From: Streptomyces sp. AV19
Lineage (GTDB): Bacteria; Actinomycetota; Actinomycetes; Streptomycetales; Streptomycetaceae
Assembly: GCF_015999245.1 (NCBI RefSeq)
Contig: NZ_JAEAMR010000006.1
Location: 142,758-206,757 of the forward strand
Length of the DNA stretch: 64,000 bases
Direction: 5' to 3'
The notes under the pieces were generated by a model. That model did not search any database and was not told the DNA's origin. It saw only the letters and a list, made by a program, of their open reading frames with translations. Position numbers and translations under genes: made by a program. Of the stretch, positions 14,633 to 24,298 are shown piece after piece; the stretch's first letter is position 1, and the number at the start of each line of letters is the position of its first letter.

Positions 14633-16929
14633 CCGGCGGCCACGGGGCCGGGCCCGAGCACGAAAGGGTCGTCGCCGTCCTCAGTGGCCGTAGTGGAAGT
14701 GGCTATCTCCTGACCGCCCGGCTGGTCCTCACCGCCGCCCACGTCGTGAGCGGCGGGAGCGCCCCGCGGGCGGTGGCCGTGCGCGGCAGTGGCATCCGGC
14801 GCTGCCGCGTGGTGTGGTCACGGCAGGACGACGAGTGCGACGCCGCCCTCCTGCTCGCCGAGCAGGACCTCGTCGGTCCGCAGTCGACTTCGCTTGTGGC
14901 GCCGGTGCGTTGGGCCGGGCTGTCGGGCGGGCATCCCCTCGCGGATTGCCAGGCCATGGGTTTTCCCCGGGCCGCGCGGCAGAACGACCGGCTGGACACC
15001 GAGCACATCGAGTGTGCGCTGCGTCCCGGATCGGGGCTCGTGCGCGGCCGGTACGTGCTGGACATCCGGGACGTGTCGCCCGAGCTGGCGCACGGCGGGT
15101 CGCCGTGGGAGGGCATGTCGGGCGCCGCGCTGTTCGCGTACGGGTATCTGCTGGGCGTCGTCACCGAGGCACCGCGGAACTGGCGCCACCAACGACTTGA
15201 GGCCGTCAAGGGCAGGACCCTGCTCGGCGATCCGGGGTTCGTGTCCGCGCTCGCCCGGCACGGCGGCGGTACCCCCGTCGTGGAAGAGCTGTCGGCCGGC
15301 ACTCCGCAGCGCGCCCCTCTGGCCCTGTCCGGAACCCTGCACTCCACCCCGCGCGACCTCGCCGCCACCGTCCGGGAGCACTGGACACCCGCCCGCCGCC
15401 GGTTCTTCGACGTCATGGGTACGCCCGGCGCCCCCTCCGAGGGCTGGCGCACCCTGCTCGCCTGGCTGCGCCAGTTCGACGATCCCGCCACCGACGACGT
15501 CGAGGGCCGTCCGGAACTGATCGACCGCCGGTTGACGAACCCCGGACTGCCGCCCGACCTCAAGCTGCTCCACCTGCTGCGCTGGCTCGAACCCGAAGGA
15601 ACACCGGTCTGGCGCGGCATGCCTGTCACCACCGAATCGCTCTCGGAGGCCTGCCGCAACGGCCGCTTCGACGACGCCGGAGCCGACGCGGACCTCTACC
15701 GGGACCTCTGCGCGGGAGGTCTGCTGGAAGCGCTGGCCGGCTTCACCCGCTTACGCGAACTGAACGGCGTCCAGCAGGCGTGGGACGAGGCCTGGACGAG
15801 CTGGCTGCACCTGGCGGCGCAGGCCCCCGCCGCTCCCCAGTGGTTCCGCGACGAGTCGGCGGAGAGCGCCACGCGCGGCCTGCTGCTCGCCGCCCTGCTG
15901 CCCGGCCCCGAGGCCGCGGCCTGGCTGCGCACGGCCCGTGACCGCGTCACGCCGCCCCCCGAGGGCGCCGTCGAGTGGTACGACCGGCTCCGTGCGCGGG
16001 AGCCCGGTCCGGACACCCCGATCGGGATCCTGCTGCGCACCGACTGCGCGCCGGTCGCCGCCCACCAGGCACGGGAGCAGGACCTCCAGGCCGCCCGCGA
16101 CCGAGCGGACCGGCGCGTACGGGAGGCCCACGACTCCGCCGCCGCCCACCGCGACCGGCGATGGGCCGCGTACGAGGCCCGGCGCCTGTCGGCCGTCTCC
16201 CGGCTGGGCGCGGTCGCCCGCATGACGCTCTGGTTCGCGCCCTGGTGCGCGGTCACTCTGTGCGTCCCATGGCTCGTGTGGGGCTGGACGTATCCCGATT
16301 ACGCCGGGACGCTCACCTGGCAGTTGGCGGCGCTGGCCGCGACGGTCCTCGTGGCCCGGGTGCCGGCAGTGCTGCGGCTCGGCGGCGCGTACCGCCCGCC
16401 TCTGCGGAGCCCCCGCGAGATCTTCCGGCCCGATCGCGAAGTCGCGTCCAGCGGGGCCGTGTTCAGTGGTGCCGTGTTCAGTGGTGCCATGTTCAGTGGT
16501 GCCATGTTCAGTGGTGCCATGTTCAGTGGTGCCATGTTCAGCAGCGTGACGAGGCTGCTGCCCGTCCCGGGGTACGTGGGCCTGACGGGGGTGCTCCTGC
16601 ACGATGTCGGCTTCGTCGCGGCGACCGTCGTCTTCCTCCTGGCCCTGGGGACGCTGTTCCGGTACGCCCGCACCCGGGCGGTCGTCCGCGACTGGGACGC
16701 CGATCACCGCCGACGGCGGCAGGACTACGAGTCCCGACGCCCGCCCGGCCCCGGCGGCCTCCCCCGCCACATCGCCGACGGCGCGCGATCCGCGTCTCCG
16801 CGGGAACGTGCCCATGCGTACCGTTCCTTCATCGGGCAGTTCACCGGCCTCTCTGCCCCGGGGGAGCCCGACGATCCCGATCGCCACGGCCCTCCCGGGC
16901 CTCCCGTCAGGCGTCGGCGCGGGCGTTGA
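14629..16929 (+). CDS. Membrane-anchored trypsin-like serine protease with pentapeptide repeats
   Basis: A 766-residue protein. The trypsin-like domain covers about residues 12-215; the triad is visible as His38 (LTAAHVV), Asp71 (ECDAALLL) and Ser164 (GMSGAALF). A helical, tryptophan-rich region follows (about 235-480), then a charged coiled-coil-like stretch (about 482-530), two membrane helices (MTLWFAPWCAVTLCVPWLVW and LTWQLAALAATVLVARVPAV), six SGA[V/M]F pentapeptides (608-637), and a third hydrophobic segment (about 640-685). The charged tail ends in PPVRRRRGR. There is no signal peptide, so the protease probably faces the cytoplasm. It is translationally coupled to the Trypco2 gene. Part of a defence or conflict system by family; the target is unknown. 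Confidence 0.85.
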   Translation: MTGGHGAGPEHERVVAVLSGRSGSGYLLTARLVLTAAHVVSGGSAPRAVAVRGSGIRRCRVVWSRQDDECDAALLLAEQDLVGPQSTSLVAPVRWAGLSGGHPLADCQAMGFPRAARQNDRLDTEHIECALRPGSGLVRGRYVLDIRDVSPELAHGGSPWEGMSGAALFAYGYLLGVVTEAPRNWRHQRLEAVKGRTLLGDPGFVSALARHGGGTPVVEELSAGTPQRAPLALSGTLHSTPRDLAATVREHWTPARRRFFDVMGTPGAPSEGWRTLLAWLRQFDDPATDDVEGRPELIDRRLTNPGLPPDLKLLHLLRWLEPEGTPVWRGMPVTTESLSEACRNGRFDDAGADADLYRDLCAGGLLEALAGFTRLRELNGVQQAWDEAWTSWLHLAAQAPAAPQWFRDESAESATRGLLLAALLPGPEAAAWLRTARDRVTPPPEGAVEWYDRLRAREPGPDTPIGILLRTDCAPVAAHQAREQDLQAARDRADRRVREAHDSAAAHRDRRWAAYEARRLSAVSRLGAVARMTLWFAPWCAVTLCVPWLVWGWTYPDYAGTLTWQLAALAATVLVARVPAVLRLGGAYRPPLRSPREIFRPDREVASSGAVFSGAVFSGAMFSGAMFSGAMFSGAMFSSVTRLLPVPGYVGLTGVLLHDVGFVAATVVFLLALGTLFRYARTRAVVRDWDADHRRRRQDYESRRPPGPGGLPRHIADGARSASPRERAHAYRSFIGQFTGLSAPGEPDDPDRHGPPGPPVRRRRGR
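16450..16539 (+). repeat. Six 15-bp in-frame tandem repeats (pentapeptide array)
   Basis: Six contiguous 15-bp units, the last four AGTGGTGCCATGTTC and the first two with one to three changes. They encode SGAVF twice and SGAMF four times. Read as A-x-F-x-x this is a pentapeptide-repeat register. The near identity of four units points to recent expansion by slippage, and copy number can change without breaking the frame. Confidence 0.9.
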
Positions 16930-17502
16930 CGCGCTCGGGGCCGATTGAAGGACGGCGTCCGAGGAGCAGCCGTCCCCATTGGCCGGCTTATTGCCCTCCG
17001 GTATTCCGCAGGTCTCCGCCGCCGCGCTCCCGGCCACGTTTCGCGAACGTTCCGTTTCCCTCCGCAAGCGATGTTTGCCCCCGCCATCTACCAACCGATC
17101 CGGGCGATGCGGGAGCAGGATCACATTCCACCAATCAACCATTGACACGCCGCAATCGGGTGATCAATCATCGCCGTACAGCCCAGACACACCGATACAC
17201 GGCGACTGTTGTCCTGCGTTCGATACGGCCCATGGCGACCAGTTCGGCCCGGAGGATTGCCATGCCCTGACGACGCCCATGAAGGCGCCTCGTGACAGCG
17301 GATCGTCCACCGGTGATGCCGCCGGAACCCTCCTCCCTTCCACGCGCCCCCCGGGACCGGGCGCGCCCTTTCCCGCACTTCCCGCCGGCCCCCACAGGCG
17401 GTGCCGCGCCGGGGCGGGCTCCCCTCCCCGTCCGGTGACCCCGGGCGCCCGGGTGTCGGAGTCCGACGCAGAACCACCCTCCCCCGAGGAGAAGAAGCAG
17501 CC
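16930..17502. promoter_or_regulatory. 570-bp gene-free region upstream of the peptide synthetase
   Basis: No gene was recognised. The section 17100-17200 is AT-richer than its surroundings and holds a -35-like TTGACA at 17142-17147 with a weak -10 candidate CAATCA at 17165-17170. That would leave a leader of about 330 nt before the synthetase start. A 12-codon open frame from the ATG at 17232 to the TGA at 17268-17270 has no visible function. Confidence 0.35.
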
Positions 17503-20500
17503 TTGCCCGCGCAGCAGACTCCCAGCGCCCCCCGCCCCGAACTGCCTCACGTGGCGCGGAGGGAGCCGACCGAAGGGCCGTCGGCGCGCACCGCGCCGGA
17601 GACCGCCGCGCGGGACCGCGTTCCGGCGTCGTTCGCCCAGCGGCGGCTGTGGTTCCTGGCCCAGTTGCCGGGGGCGAGCGAGGCGTACCACGTGCCGCTC
17701 GCCTTCGACGTGCGCGGGCCTCTCGACCGCGGCGCCCTGGCCCGTGCGCTGGACGCGCTGACGGCCCGGCACGAGGCGCTGCGCACCCGGCTGTCGGCCG
17801 TGGACGGCGAGGTGTTCCAGCACGTGGACCCGGTGGACACCGGGTTCGCGCTGTCCGTGGACGACCTCTCGCGGACCGCCGGTACCGACGTGGAGCGGCT
17901 CCGGCGGGAGGAGGCGGCCGCCCCCTTCGACCTGGCCCGCGGTCCGCTGGCGCGCGGCCGGCTGCTCGTCCTGGGCGAGGACCGGCACCATCTGCTGCTG
18001 ACGTTCCATCACACCGTTTACGACGGCTGGACCGAAGTCCTTCTGATGTGGGAACTCGGCGCTCTTTACGCGGCGTTCCTGCGCGGAGAACCCGATCCCC
18101 TGCCGCCGCTCCCCTCGGGCTACGCGGATTACGCCGTGCGGCAGAAGTGCGAGTGGGAGGACGGGACGTTCGCGGAGCAGGCCGCGTATTGGACGGAATC
18201 CCTCGCGGGGGCACCGCCGTTGCTGGAACTCCCCACGGACCGGCCGCGTCCGGCGGAACAGGATTACCGCGGCGGTGAGGTGCGCTTCGCTTTCGACGCG
18301 GAACTGACGACGGCGGTGAAGTCGCTCGGCGAACGGCACGGCGCCAGTGTGTTCATGACCGTGCTCACCGGCTGGTCCCTGCTGCTTTCGCGGATGTCGG
18401 GACAACGGGATCTCGTGGTCGGCATACCGGTCGCGAACCGCCGGCGGGGCGACGTCGAGGGCGTCGCGGGCTTCTTCGTCAACTCCCTGGCGCTGCGGGT
18501 CGATCTGTCGGGGGAGCCGACGGTGGCCGAGGCGCTGGACCGGGTACGCACGGTGGCGCGGTCGGGACTGCGCCGCCAGGACCTGCCGTTCGAGCACGTG
18601 GTGGAACTGGTGAAGCCGGTGCGCAGCCCCGCGCACACCCCGCTGTTCCAGAACATGCTCGCGTGGCAGTACACGGACGGCGGTTCGCTGGACCTGGCCG
18701 GCACGGAGGTGTCGCCCATGCGACTCCCCGCACCCGGCGCCACGTTCGACCTGACGCTGATGGTGGCGGAGAAGGACGGCCGGCTGACCGGCAGCCTGCG
18801 CTACGCCGAGGCGCTGTTCGACGCGGTGACGGCCGAGCGCTACGTCGGCCGGCTGCGGCGGGTGCTGGAGTGGATGACGCGCCATCCGGAGCGTCCGGTG
18901 ACGGACCTGTCGCTGCTCGACGGGCGGGAGCGCCGCCGGGTGCTGGAGGAGTGGAACGACACCGGGTGGAACGGCACCTGTCCGCAAGGCGGTTCGGCGG
19001 GTCTGGTGGAGCGCTTCGAGGAGCAGGCGCGTACGCGTCCGGACGCCCCGGCCGTCGTGGACGGCGCCGTGCGGCTCGGCTACGCGGAGCTGGACCGGCG
19101 CGCCAACCGGCTGGCCCGGGCCCTGATCGCCAGGGGGGTGCGGCGCGGGCAGGTGGTGGGCCTGCACGTGCGGCGTTCGGCGGAGCTCGCGGTGGGCGCC
19201 CTGGGCGTCCTCAAGGCCGGTGCCGCCTGCCTGCCGCTCGATCCGGACCTGCCTGAGGCGCGGCTGGCCGGCATGGTGGAGGACGCCGCTCCCGCCGTGG
19301 TGCTGAGCGGCGAACCGGCGCCGCCCGAGGGCTGGTTGGCACTCGCCCCGGCCGAGGCCGAGGCGGGCCGCGAGGACGCGCCCGGTATCGCGGTGTCCCC
19401 GGCCGACCTGGCGTACGTGATCTACACGTCCGGGTCGACCGGCCGTCCCAAGGGCGTGGCCGTGCCGCACGGCAGCGTCGTCAACCTGCTGGACCACTGG
19501 CTGGCGCGGTTCGGCGCGCTGCCCGGCGAGCCCGCGGCCCAGTGGTCGAGCACGGGCTTCGACGTCGCCCAGCAGGAGCTGCTGCTGCCGCTGACCACCG
19601 GGGGTGTGCTGTACCCGGTGCCGGACGAGGTGCGCCTCGACCCGGCGGCGCTGCTGGACTGGATGCGGGAGCACCGGGTGGCGCAGGCGTTCCTGCCGCC
19701 GGCCTTCGTCCGGTGGATCGACGAGGCGCCCGGGGAGCGGCTGAAGGGGCTGGCGCTGCGCCAGTTGCTGACGGGGGTGGAGTCGCTGCCCGAGGGCGCG
19801 CTGCACCGCTTCGCCGAGGCGGTGCCGGGCCTGCGGCTCCTGTACGGCTACGGGCCGACGGAGACGACGGTGTACAGCACCGCGTACCTCACGCCCCGGC
19901 CGCTGGAGCGGCAGAGCCCGATCGGCCGGCCGATCGCCAACACCCGTGTCTACGTCCTGGACGAGCGGCTGCGGCCGGTGCCGCCGGGCGTGCCGGGCGA
20001 GGTGTACGTGGCGGGGGCGGGCCTGGCCCGCGGTTACCTGGGCCGCCCGGGGCAGACGGCCGCGCGGTTCGTGGCCGACCCGTTCGCGCCGGGCGAGCGG
20101 ATGTACCGCACCGGCGACCTGGCCCGGTGGCTGTCGGACGGCGGGCTGGAGTACGCGGGGCGCCGGGACGACCAGGTGAAGCTGCGCGGGTTCCGGATCG
20201 AGCCGGGCGAGGTGGAGGCCGCACTGCTGGCCGAGCCCGGGGTCGGCGAGGCCGCGGTGCTGGTGGACCGTGCCGCGCGGGGCGGTCCCGTCCTGGTGGC
20301 GGCCGTGGGGCGGGACGGCGCGGAGCCGCGTCCGGCGACGGAGTGGCGGGCGGCGCTGGCCCGGCGGCTGCCGGACTACATGGTCCCGCAGGTCTTCGTG
20401 GAGTTCCCGCGCCTGCCGCTGACGGCCAACGGCAAGCTCGACCGCGCGGCGGTGCTGGAGCGTGCCGCGGCCCGCGGGCCCGCCGCCGTCAACCAGGCGA

Positions 20501-21492
20501 GTCCGCGCGACGACATAGAACTGACGCTGTATCAGATATGGCGGGGGCTGCTGCTGCACCCGGACATCGGGGTGCGGGACGACTTCTTCGCCCTCGGCGG
20601 TACGTCGATCTCCGCCATCAAGCTGGCCCACGCGGTCCGCGAGGCGTTCGGCGTGCCCCTGCAGGTGCGTGACGTCCTGCTGCACCCGACGATCGAAGCG
20701 CTGGGCGGTCTCGTCCGCGAGGGCGCCGCGGAGCGCCGCCCCGGGAGCGTCGTCGAGTTCCGCCCCGGCGACGGAAAGGCGCGGGTGGTCTGCGTCCACC
20801 CGGCCGGCGGCACCGCCTTCTGCTACCTGCCGCTCGCCGGGCTGCTGCCCGGCGAGGTCGGTGTGACCGGCGTCCAGGCGCCGGGCCTCAACGAAGGAGA
20901 ATCGCTCCTGCCGTCCATCGGGGCGATGGCCGAGGAGTACCTGCGCCTCGTCGAGCCGCTGCCCGAGGGGCCGTTGGTGCTCACCGGGCTGTCGTACGGC
21001 GGCCTGATCGCCCACGAGATGGGCCGCAGGCTGGCGGCGGCCGGCCGCACCGGCGTGAGCGTGGTGCTGCTGGACACCCACGGCACCGACGACCCGGCCG
21101 AACGGGCCCGGATCGAGCCCGTGGAGCTGGCCGAGTTCCGCGACAAGCTCGTCCGCTTCAACGGGATGTACCCGGGCATCGACGACGAGCAGATCGAGCG
21201 GTACTTCCACGTCTACAACCACAGCAGGCTGACGACGCGCGACTACCAGGTGCCGACGACGACGGCCCGCACGGTGCTGGTACAGGCCGAGGGGGCGGAC
21301 GACGAGCGCGTGGATGCCGGACATCTGGCCCGCCTCCGGGAGTTCTGGGCCCGCCGGACCGCGGACGACCTGGTCGTCGAGCCGCTGGCCTGCGGCCACT
21401 GGGACGTGCTGGAGGGCGAAGGGGTGGTCCGGGTGGCCGCGTTGATCGAGGCCGAGCTGTCCCGCTTCCCGACACCGTCCACGTCCGCCTGA
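17503..21492 (+). CDS. Single-module nonribosomal peptide synthetase, C-A-T-TE
   Basis: A 1329-residue protein. The condensation domain (about 40-480) has an intact HHTVYDG at 169-175 and an LCL-like start ([16 protein letters not shown]). The adenylation domain (about 500-1000) has [11 protein letters not shown] at 641, YGYGPTETT and NGKLDR. The carrier domain has LGGTSIS with the phosphopantetheine Ser at 1035. The thioesterase has GLSYGG (Ser1164) and GHWD (His1299). My hand alignment to GrsA gives an A-domain code of about DVQFLGGVYK, which I do not recognise as a known substrate. TTG 17503 follows GAGGAGAAG; a GTG at 17401 in the same frame is an alternative. It is the first of four co-directional genes. 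No MbtH gene is nearby. Confidence 0.93.
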   Translation: MPAQQTPSAPRPELPHVARREPTEGPSARTAPETAARDRVPASFAQRRLWFLAQLPGASEAYHVPLAFDVRGPLDRGALARALDALTARHEALRTRLSAVDGEVFQHVDPVDTGFALSVDDLSRTAGTDVERLRREEAAAPFDLARGPLARGRLLVLGEDRHHLLLTFHHTVYDGWTEVLLMWELGALYAAFLRGEPDPLPPLPSGYADYAVRQKCEWEDGTFAEQAAYWTESLAGAPPLLELPTDRPRPAEQDYRGGEVRFAFDAELTTAVKSLGERHGASVFMTVLTGWSLLLSRMSGQRDLVVGIPVANRRRGDVEGVAGFFVNSLALRVDLSGEPTVAEALDRVRTVARSGLRRQDLPFEHVVELVKPVRSPAHTPLFQNMLAWQYTDGGSLDLAGTEVSPMRLPAPGATFDLTLMVAEKDGRLTGSLRYAEALFDAVTAERYVGRLRRVLEWMTRHPERPVTDLSLLDGRERRRVLEEWNDTGWNGTCPQGGSAGLVERFEEQARTRPDAPAVVDGAVRLGYAELDRRANRLARALIARGVRRGQVVGLHVRRSAELAVGALGVLKAGAACLPLDPDLPEARLAGMVEDAAPAVVLSGEPAPPEGWLALAPAEAEAGREDAPGIAVSPADLAYVIYTSGSTGRPKGVAVPHGSVVNLLDHWLARFGALPGEPAAQWSSTGFDVAQQELLLPLTTGGVLYPVPDEVRLDPAALLDWMREHRVAQAFLPPAFVRWIDEAPGERLKGLALRQLLTGVESLPEGALHRFAEAVPGLRLLYGYGPTETTVYSTAYLTPRPLERQSPIGRPIANTRVYVLDERLRPVPPGVPGEVYVAGAGLARGYLGRPGQTAARFVADPFAPGERMYRTGDLARWLSDGGLEYAGRRDDQVKLRGFRIEPGEVEAALLAEPGVGEAAVLVDRAARGGPVLVAAVGRDGAEPRPATEWRAALARRLPDYMVPQVFVEFPRLPLTANGKLDRAAVLERAAARGPAAVNQASPRDDIELTLYQIWRGLLLHPDIGVRDDFFALGGTSISAIKLAHAVREAFGVPLQVRDVLLHPTIEALGGLVREGAAERRPGSVVEFRPGDGKARVVCVHPAGGTAFCYLPLAGLLPGEVGVTGVQAPGLNEGESLLPSIGAMAEEYLRLVEPLPEGPLVLTGLSYGGLIAHEMGRRLAAAGRTGVSVVLLDTHGTDDPAERARIEPVELAEFRDKLVRFNGMYPGIDDEQIERYFHVYNHSRLTTRDYQVPTTTARTVLVQAEGADDERVDAGHLARLREFWARRTADDLVVEPLACGHWDVLEGEGVVRVAALIEAELSRFPTPSTSA

Positions 21493-21594
21493 CCGCCACC
21501 CTTCGGCAACACCGCCCCGACCGACGACCGACTATCGCCGACCTACTACCGCCTACCGCCGACACGGACGAACCGAGGCCGAGAGCACCGCCCC

Positions 21595-22653
21595 ATGAAT
21601 CCCTACCAGTCACTCCCGCCCCGCTCCTTCTGGCGGACCGCGGTCGCCGAGCCCGCGTGGGCGGACATCGACGGCCTGTGGACCCCGAAGTTCGCCATCG
21701 GCCAGGACGACGTCCTCCTCACGGCCGGATCCTGCTTCGCCCGCCACATCGGCCGCGCCCTGCGCGACCGGGGCATGAACTGGCGCGACGCGGAACCCGC
21801 TCCCCCGGGCCTGACGCCGGAACAGCGCCGCGACCGCCACTTGGGCGTGTTCTCCTTCCGCACCGGCAACGTCTACACCGCCGCCGTCCTGCGGCAGTGG
21901 TTCGCCTGGGCCCTGGGCGCGGAGGAGCCGCCCCAGGAGGTCTGGCACGAGGACGGCCGCTACCACGACCCCTGCCGCCCCTCGGTCGAACCGGCCGGCC
22001 ACGCCTCTGCCGAGGAGCTGTTCGCCGCCCGCGCCACGACGCTCGCCGCGATCCGCGGGGCCCTCGCCGAGGCGGACTGCCTGATCTTCACGCTGGGGCT
22101 GACCGAGGCGTGGCGCGATCGCGCCGACGGCACGGTGCACCCCGTCTGCCCGGGCACCGTGCGCGGCACCTTCGACCCCGGGCGGCACGTCTTCCACAAC
22201 TTCACCTTCGACGAGGTGCGCCGGGATCTGACCGCCGCCGTCGAGCTGGCCCGGTCCGCCAACCCCGGGCTGCGGGTGCTGCTCACCGTCTCGCCGGTGC
22301 CGCTCACGGCGACCGCCACCGGTGGCCACGCGCTGACCTCCACCACCTACTCGAAGTCGGTCCTGCGGGCCGTCGCCGGCCAACTGGCCGCCGAGCACGA
22401 GTACGTCGACTACTTCCCGGCGTACGAGATCGTGACGGGCGTCCCGTTCCGGGGCGCGTTCTTCGAGCCGAACCTGCGCACGGTGACGCCGGAGGGCGTC
22501 GCCTTCGTCATGGACCGGTTCTTCGGCGCGCTCGCCGGGCGCCAGGCCGCCGCCGGCCCGTCCACGACCGCCCCCGACCGCCACGACCGGCCCACCGCCG
22601 GAGAGGACTTCTGGTGTGACGACGCCGTACTCGACTACTACAACCCCCGCTAG
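21595..22653 (+). CDS. GSCFA-domain protein
   Basis: A 352-residue protein that carries the family's namesake motif as AGSCFARHIG (Ser46), followed by FSFRTGNVYTAAVLRQWFAWAL, LIFTLGLTEAWRD, VHPVCPGT and LLTVSPVPL, all typical of GSCFA proteins. The family belongs to the SGNH hydrolase-like fold and is scarcely characterised; acyl-ester hydrolysis or transfer is the structural expectation. It lies 102 bp downstream of the synthetase and overlaps the next gene by 38 bp, so it is part of the operon. A tailoring role on the peptide or its acyl group is inferred. Confidence 0.85.
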   Translation: MNPYQSLPPRSFWRTAVAEPAWADIDGLWTPKFAIGQDDVLLTAGSCFARHIGRALRDRGMNWRDAEPAPPGLTPEQRRDRHLGVFSFRTGNVYTAAVLRQWFAWALGAEEPPQEVWHEDGRYHDPCRPSVEPAGHASAEELFAARATTLAAIRGALAEADCLIFTLGLTEAWRDRADGTVHPVCPGTVRGTFDPGRHVFHNFTFDEVRRDLTAAVELARSANPGLRVLLTVSPVPLTATATGGHALTSTTYSKSVLRAVAGQLAAEHEYVDYFPAYEIVTGVPFRGAFFEPNLRTVTPEGVAFVMDRFFGALAGRQAAAGPSTTAPDRHDRPTAGEDFWCDDAVLDYYNPR

Positions 22654-23311
22654 GTTCCTGCTGCTCGGCGACTCCCACGCCGGTCCCGTCGGCCGGGCGG
22701 CGAAGGCCGCCGGCATCCCCTTCGCGGGCGGCCCGATCGGCTCGGGACGGGAGTTCACCGCCGGGTTCTACGACCCGCGGGGGGACGACGTCGTCTTCCG
22801 CGGCGCGGAGGCGGAGTCCCGCTACCGGTCGTTCCTCGGCGAGCTGGGCGTTACGGGCCTGGACCGGCTGACCGTGCCGCTGGTGTGCACGTTCGGCTTC
22901 AGCGCCCATTTCGTCGCGACGACGGAGAACTGGCGGATCTACCGCACCCGCGGCGGCGGCTTCCCGCCGGGCTTCCTCGGCGGTCCCTTCTTCGACGCGC
23001 TCGTCCGCGCCGCCGTCCGCGACGCGCTGGCCTTCTACGCCCACGCCCGCCGCCTCGGGCTCCGGGTGCTGGCGGTGATGCCGCCGCAGCGGGTGCCCGG
23101 CATGTCGGACCGCGAGGTGTTCATGGCGGCGCAGGAGAGCGTCCGCCGGGCCGTCGCCGAACTGGGCGTGGAAGTCGTGGACCTGCGCGCCCGCACCACC
23201 GACGCGTCGGGGCTCCAGCGGCCCGAGCTGTGCGAGACCGACGACATCATCCATGGCAACCTCGCCTTCGGCCGCATCATCCTCACCGACCTGCTCGACC
23301 GCGGGCTGTGA
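22616..23311 (+). CDS. SGNH/GDSL-type hydrolase-like protein
   Basis: A 231-residue protein beginning MTTPYSTTTTPARFLLLGDSH: the GDSH block I (Ser20) follows an alpha/beta strand, FGFSAHF and ENWRIYR lie in the middle, VLAVMPPQRVP is a block III-like strand, and ETDDIIHGN supplies a D-x-x-H near the C-terminus. These are the landmarks of a divergent SGNH esterase. GTG 22616 starts inside the GSCFA gene, so the two proteins are probably translated together in fixed ratio. Two SGNH-fold proteins side by side with a peptide synthetase is unusual. Confidence 0.72.
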   Translation: MTTPYSTTTTPARFLLLGDSHAGPVGRAAKAAGIPFAGGPIGSGREFTAGFYDPRGDDVVFRGAEAESRYRSFLGELGVTGLDRLTVPLVCTFGFSAHFVATTENWRIYRTRGGGFPPGFLGGPFFDALVRAAVRDALAFYAHARRLGLRVLAVMPPQRVPGMSDREVFMAAQESVRRAVAELGVEVVDLRARTTDASGLQRPELCETDDIIHGNLAFGRIILTDLLDRGL

Positions 23312-23373
23312 CGCCCGCACCCCCTTCCGCCGCCCGCAGCACAGCAGAGGCGCAGCACAGCAGAGGAAAGGTC

Positions 23374-24246
23374 ATGGAAGACTACGAACTCGACGCCGTG
23401 AAGGCGCTCACCACCCGCGAGAAGCCCGCCTACGAGACCATCACCCTGGACCCGCTGACCCCGGTCCTCGGTGCCGAGGTCTCCGGCATCGACCTGTCTC
23501 GAGAACTGACGGACCGTCAACTCGCCGAGATCAAGGACGCGTTCCTCGCCCACCACGTGCTGGTCTTCCGCGACCAGGACATCACCGCCGAGGACCACAA
23601 GCGGTTCGCGGCGCACTTCGGCCCGCTGCACCCGGTGGCGCTGGCCGCGCCCGACAGCGACCCGCACGTGCTGGAGATCAGCGCCTCGGCCGCCTCGAAG
23701 AACGTGGCGGGCAACGGCTGGCACGCCGACGGCACGGCCGACGCCGAGCCCTCGCTCGGCTCGATGCTCCACATCACGCACATACCGGAGGCCGGCTGCG
23801 GCGGCGACACCATGTTCGCCAACATGCACCTCGCCTACGAGTTGCTCTCGCCCGCCATGAAGACGTTCCTCGACGGCCTCACCGCGATCCACGACGGCGC
23901 CCAGCCGTGGGGCGAGCAGGGCCCGCCGGCCGAGTACGAGGTGCCCGTGAACGAGCACCCGATCGTCGTCCGCCACCCGGAGACCGGCCGCAAGCTCCTC
24001 TTCGTCAACCGCCCCTACACCGCGCGCATCCCGCAGCTGTCGCCCGTCGAGAGCAAGGCCGTGCTGGAGATGCTGTACCAGCACATCGCCGGCACGCCGC
24101 TGCTCGCCTGCCGGGTGCGCTGGCAGCCGAACACCCTGGTGTTCTGGGACAACCGCTGCCTCCAGCACCACGCGATCTGGGACTACTACCCGCACAGCCG
24201 CCACGGGCGGCGGGTCGCCATCGACGGCACGCGGCCACGGGCCTGA
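23374..24246 (+). CDS. TauD/TfdA-family Fe(II)/2-oxoglutarate dioxygenase
   Basis: A 290-residue protein with all iron ligands in place: HxD in GWHADGT (His117, Asp119) and the distal His265 in FWDNRCLQHHAIWDY, plus the 2-oxoglutarate arginine in HGRRVAI. The N-terminus (LGAEVSGIDLSREL, HHVLVFRDQDIT) is classic TauD. GAGGAAAGG precedes the ATG. As the last gene before a strong terminator and after an NRPS, it is most likely a hydroxylase or desaturase acting on the amino acid building block or product rather than a taurine dioxygenase. Confidence 0.9.
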   Translation: MEDYELDAVKALTTREKPAYETITLDPLTPVLGAEVSGIDLSRELTDRQLAEIKDAFLAHHVLVFRDQDITAEDHKRFAAHFGPLHPVALAAPDSDPHVLEISASAASKNVAGNGWHADGTADAEPSLGSMLHITHIPEAGCGGDTMFANMHLAYELLSPAMKTFLDGLTAIHDGAQPWGEQGPPAEYEVPVNEHPIVVRHPETGRKLLFVNRPYTARIPQLSPVESKAVLEMLYQHIAGTPLLACRVRWQPNTLVFWDNRCLQHHAIWDYYPHSRHGRRVAIDGTRPRA

Positions 24247-24254
24247 GCTCCCGG

Positions 24255-24290
24255 CCGGCCGCCCGTCCCGCCACGGGGACGGGCGGCCGG
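24255..24290. terminator. Strong bidirectional hairpin between convergent genes
   Basis: CCGGCCGCCCGTCCC (24255-24269) pairs perfectly over 15 bp with 24276-24290 around a 6-base loop. It starts nine bases after the dioxygenase stop and ends eight bases before the stop of the convergent DUF6355 gene. Confidence 0.85.
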
Positions 24291-24298
24291 CGCCCCGG

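Noticed and set aside
16450-16539. CRISPR-like array
   Set aside because: The 15-bp repeats are contiguous without spacers and lie in frame inside a protein, so they encode pentapeptides.
17164-21399. A 1411-codon minus-strand open frame opposite the NRPS
   Set aside because: It is the antisense shadow of a high-GC gene; its translation is Arg/Gly/Pro/Ala-rich with no domains, while the plus strand encodes a complete C-A-T-TE.
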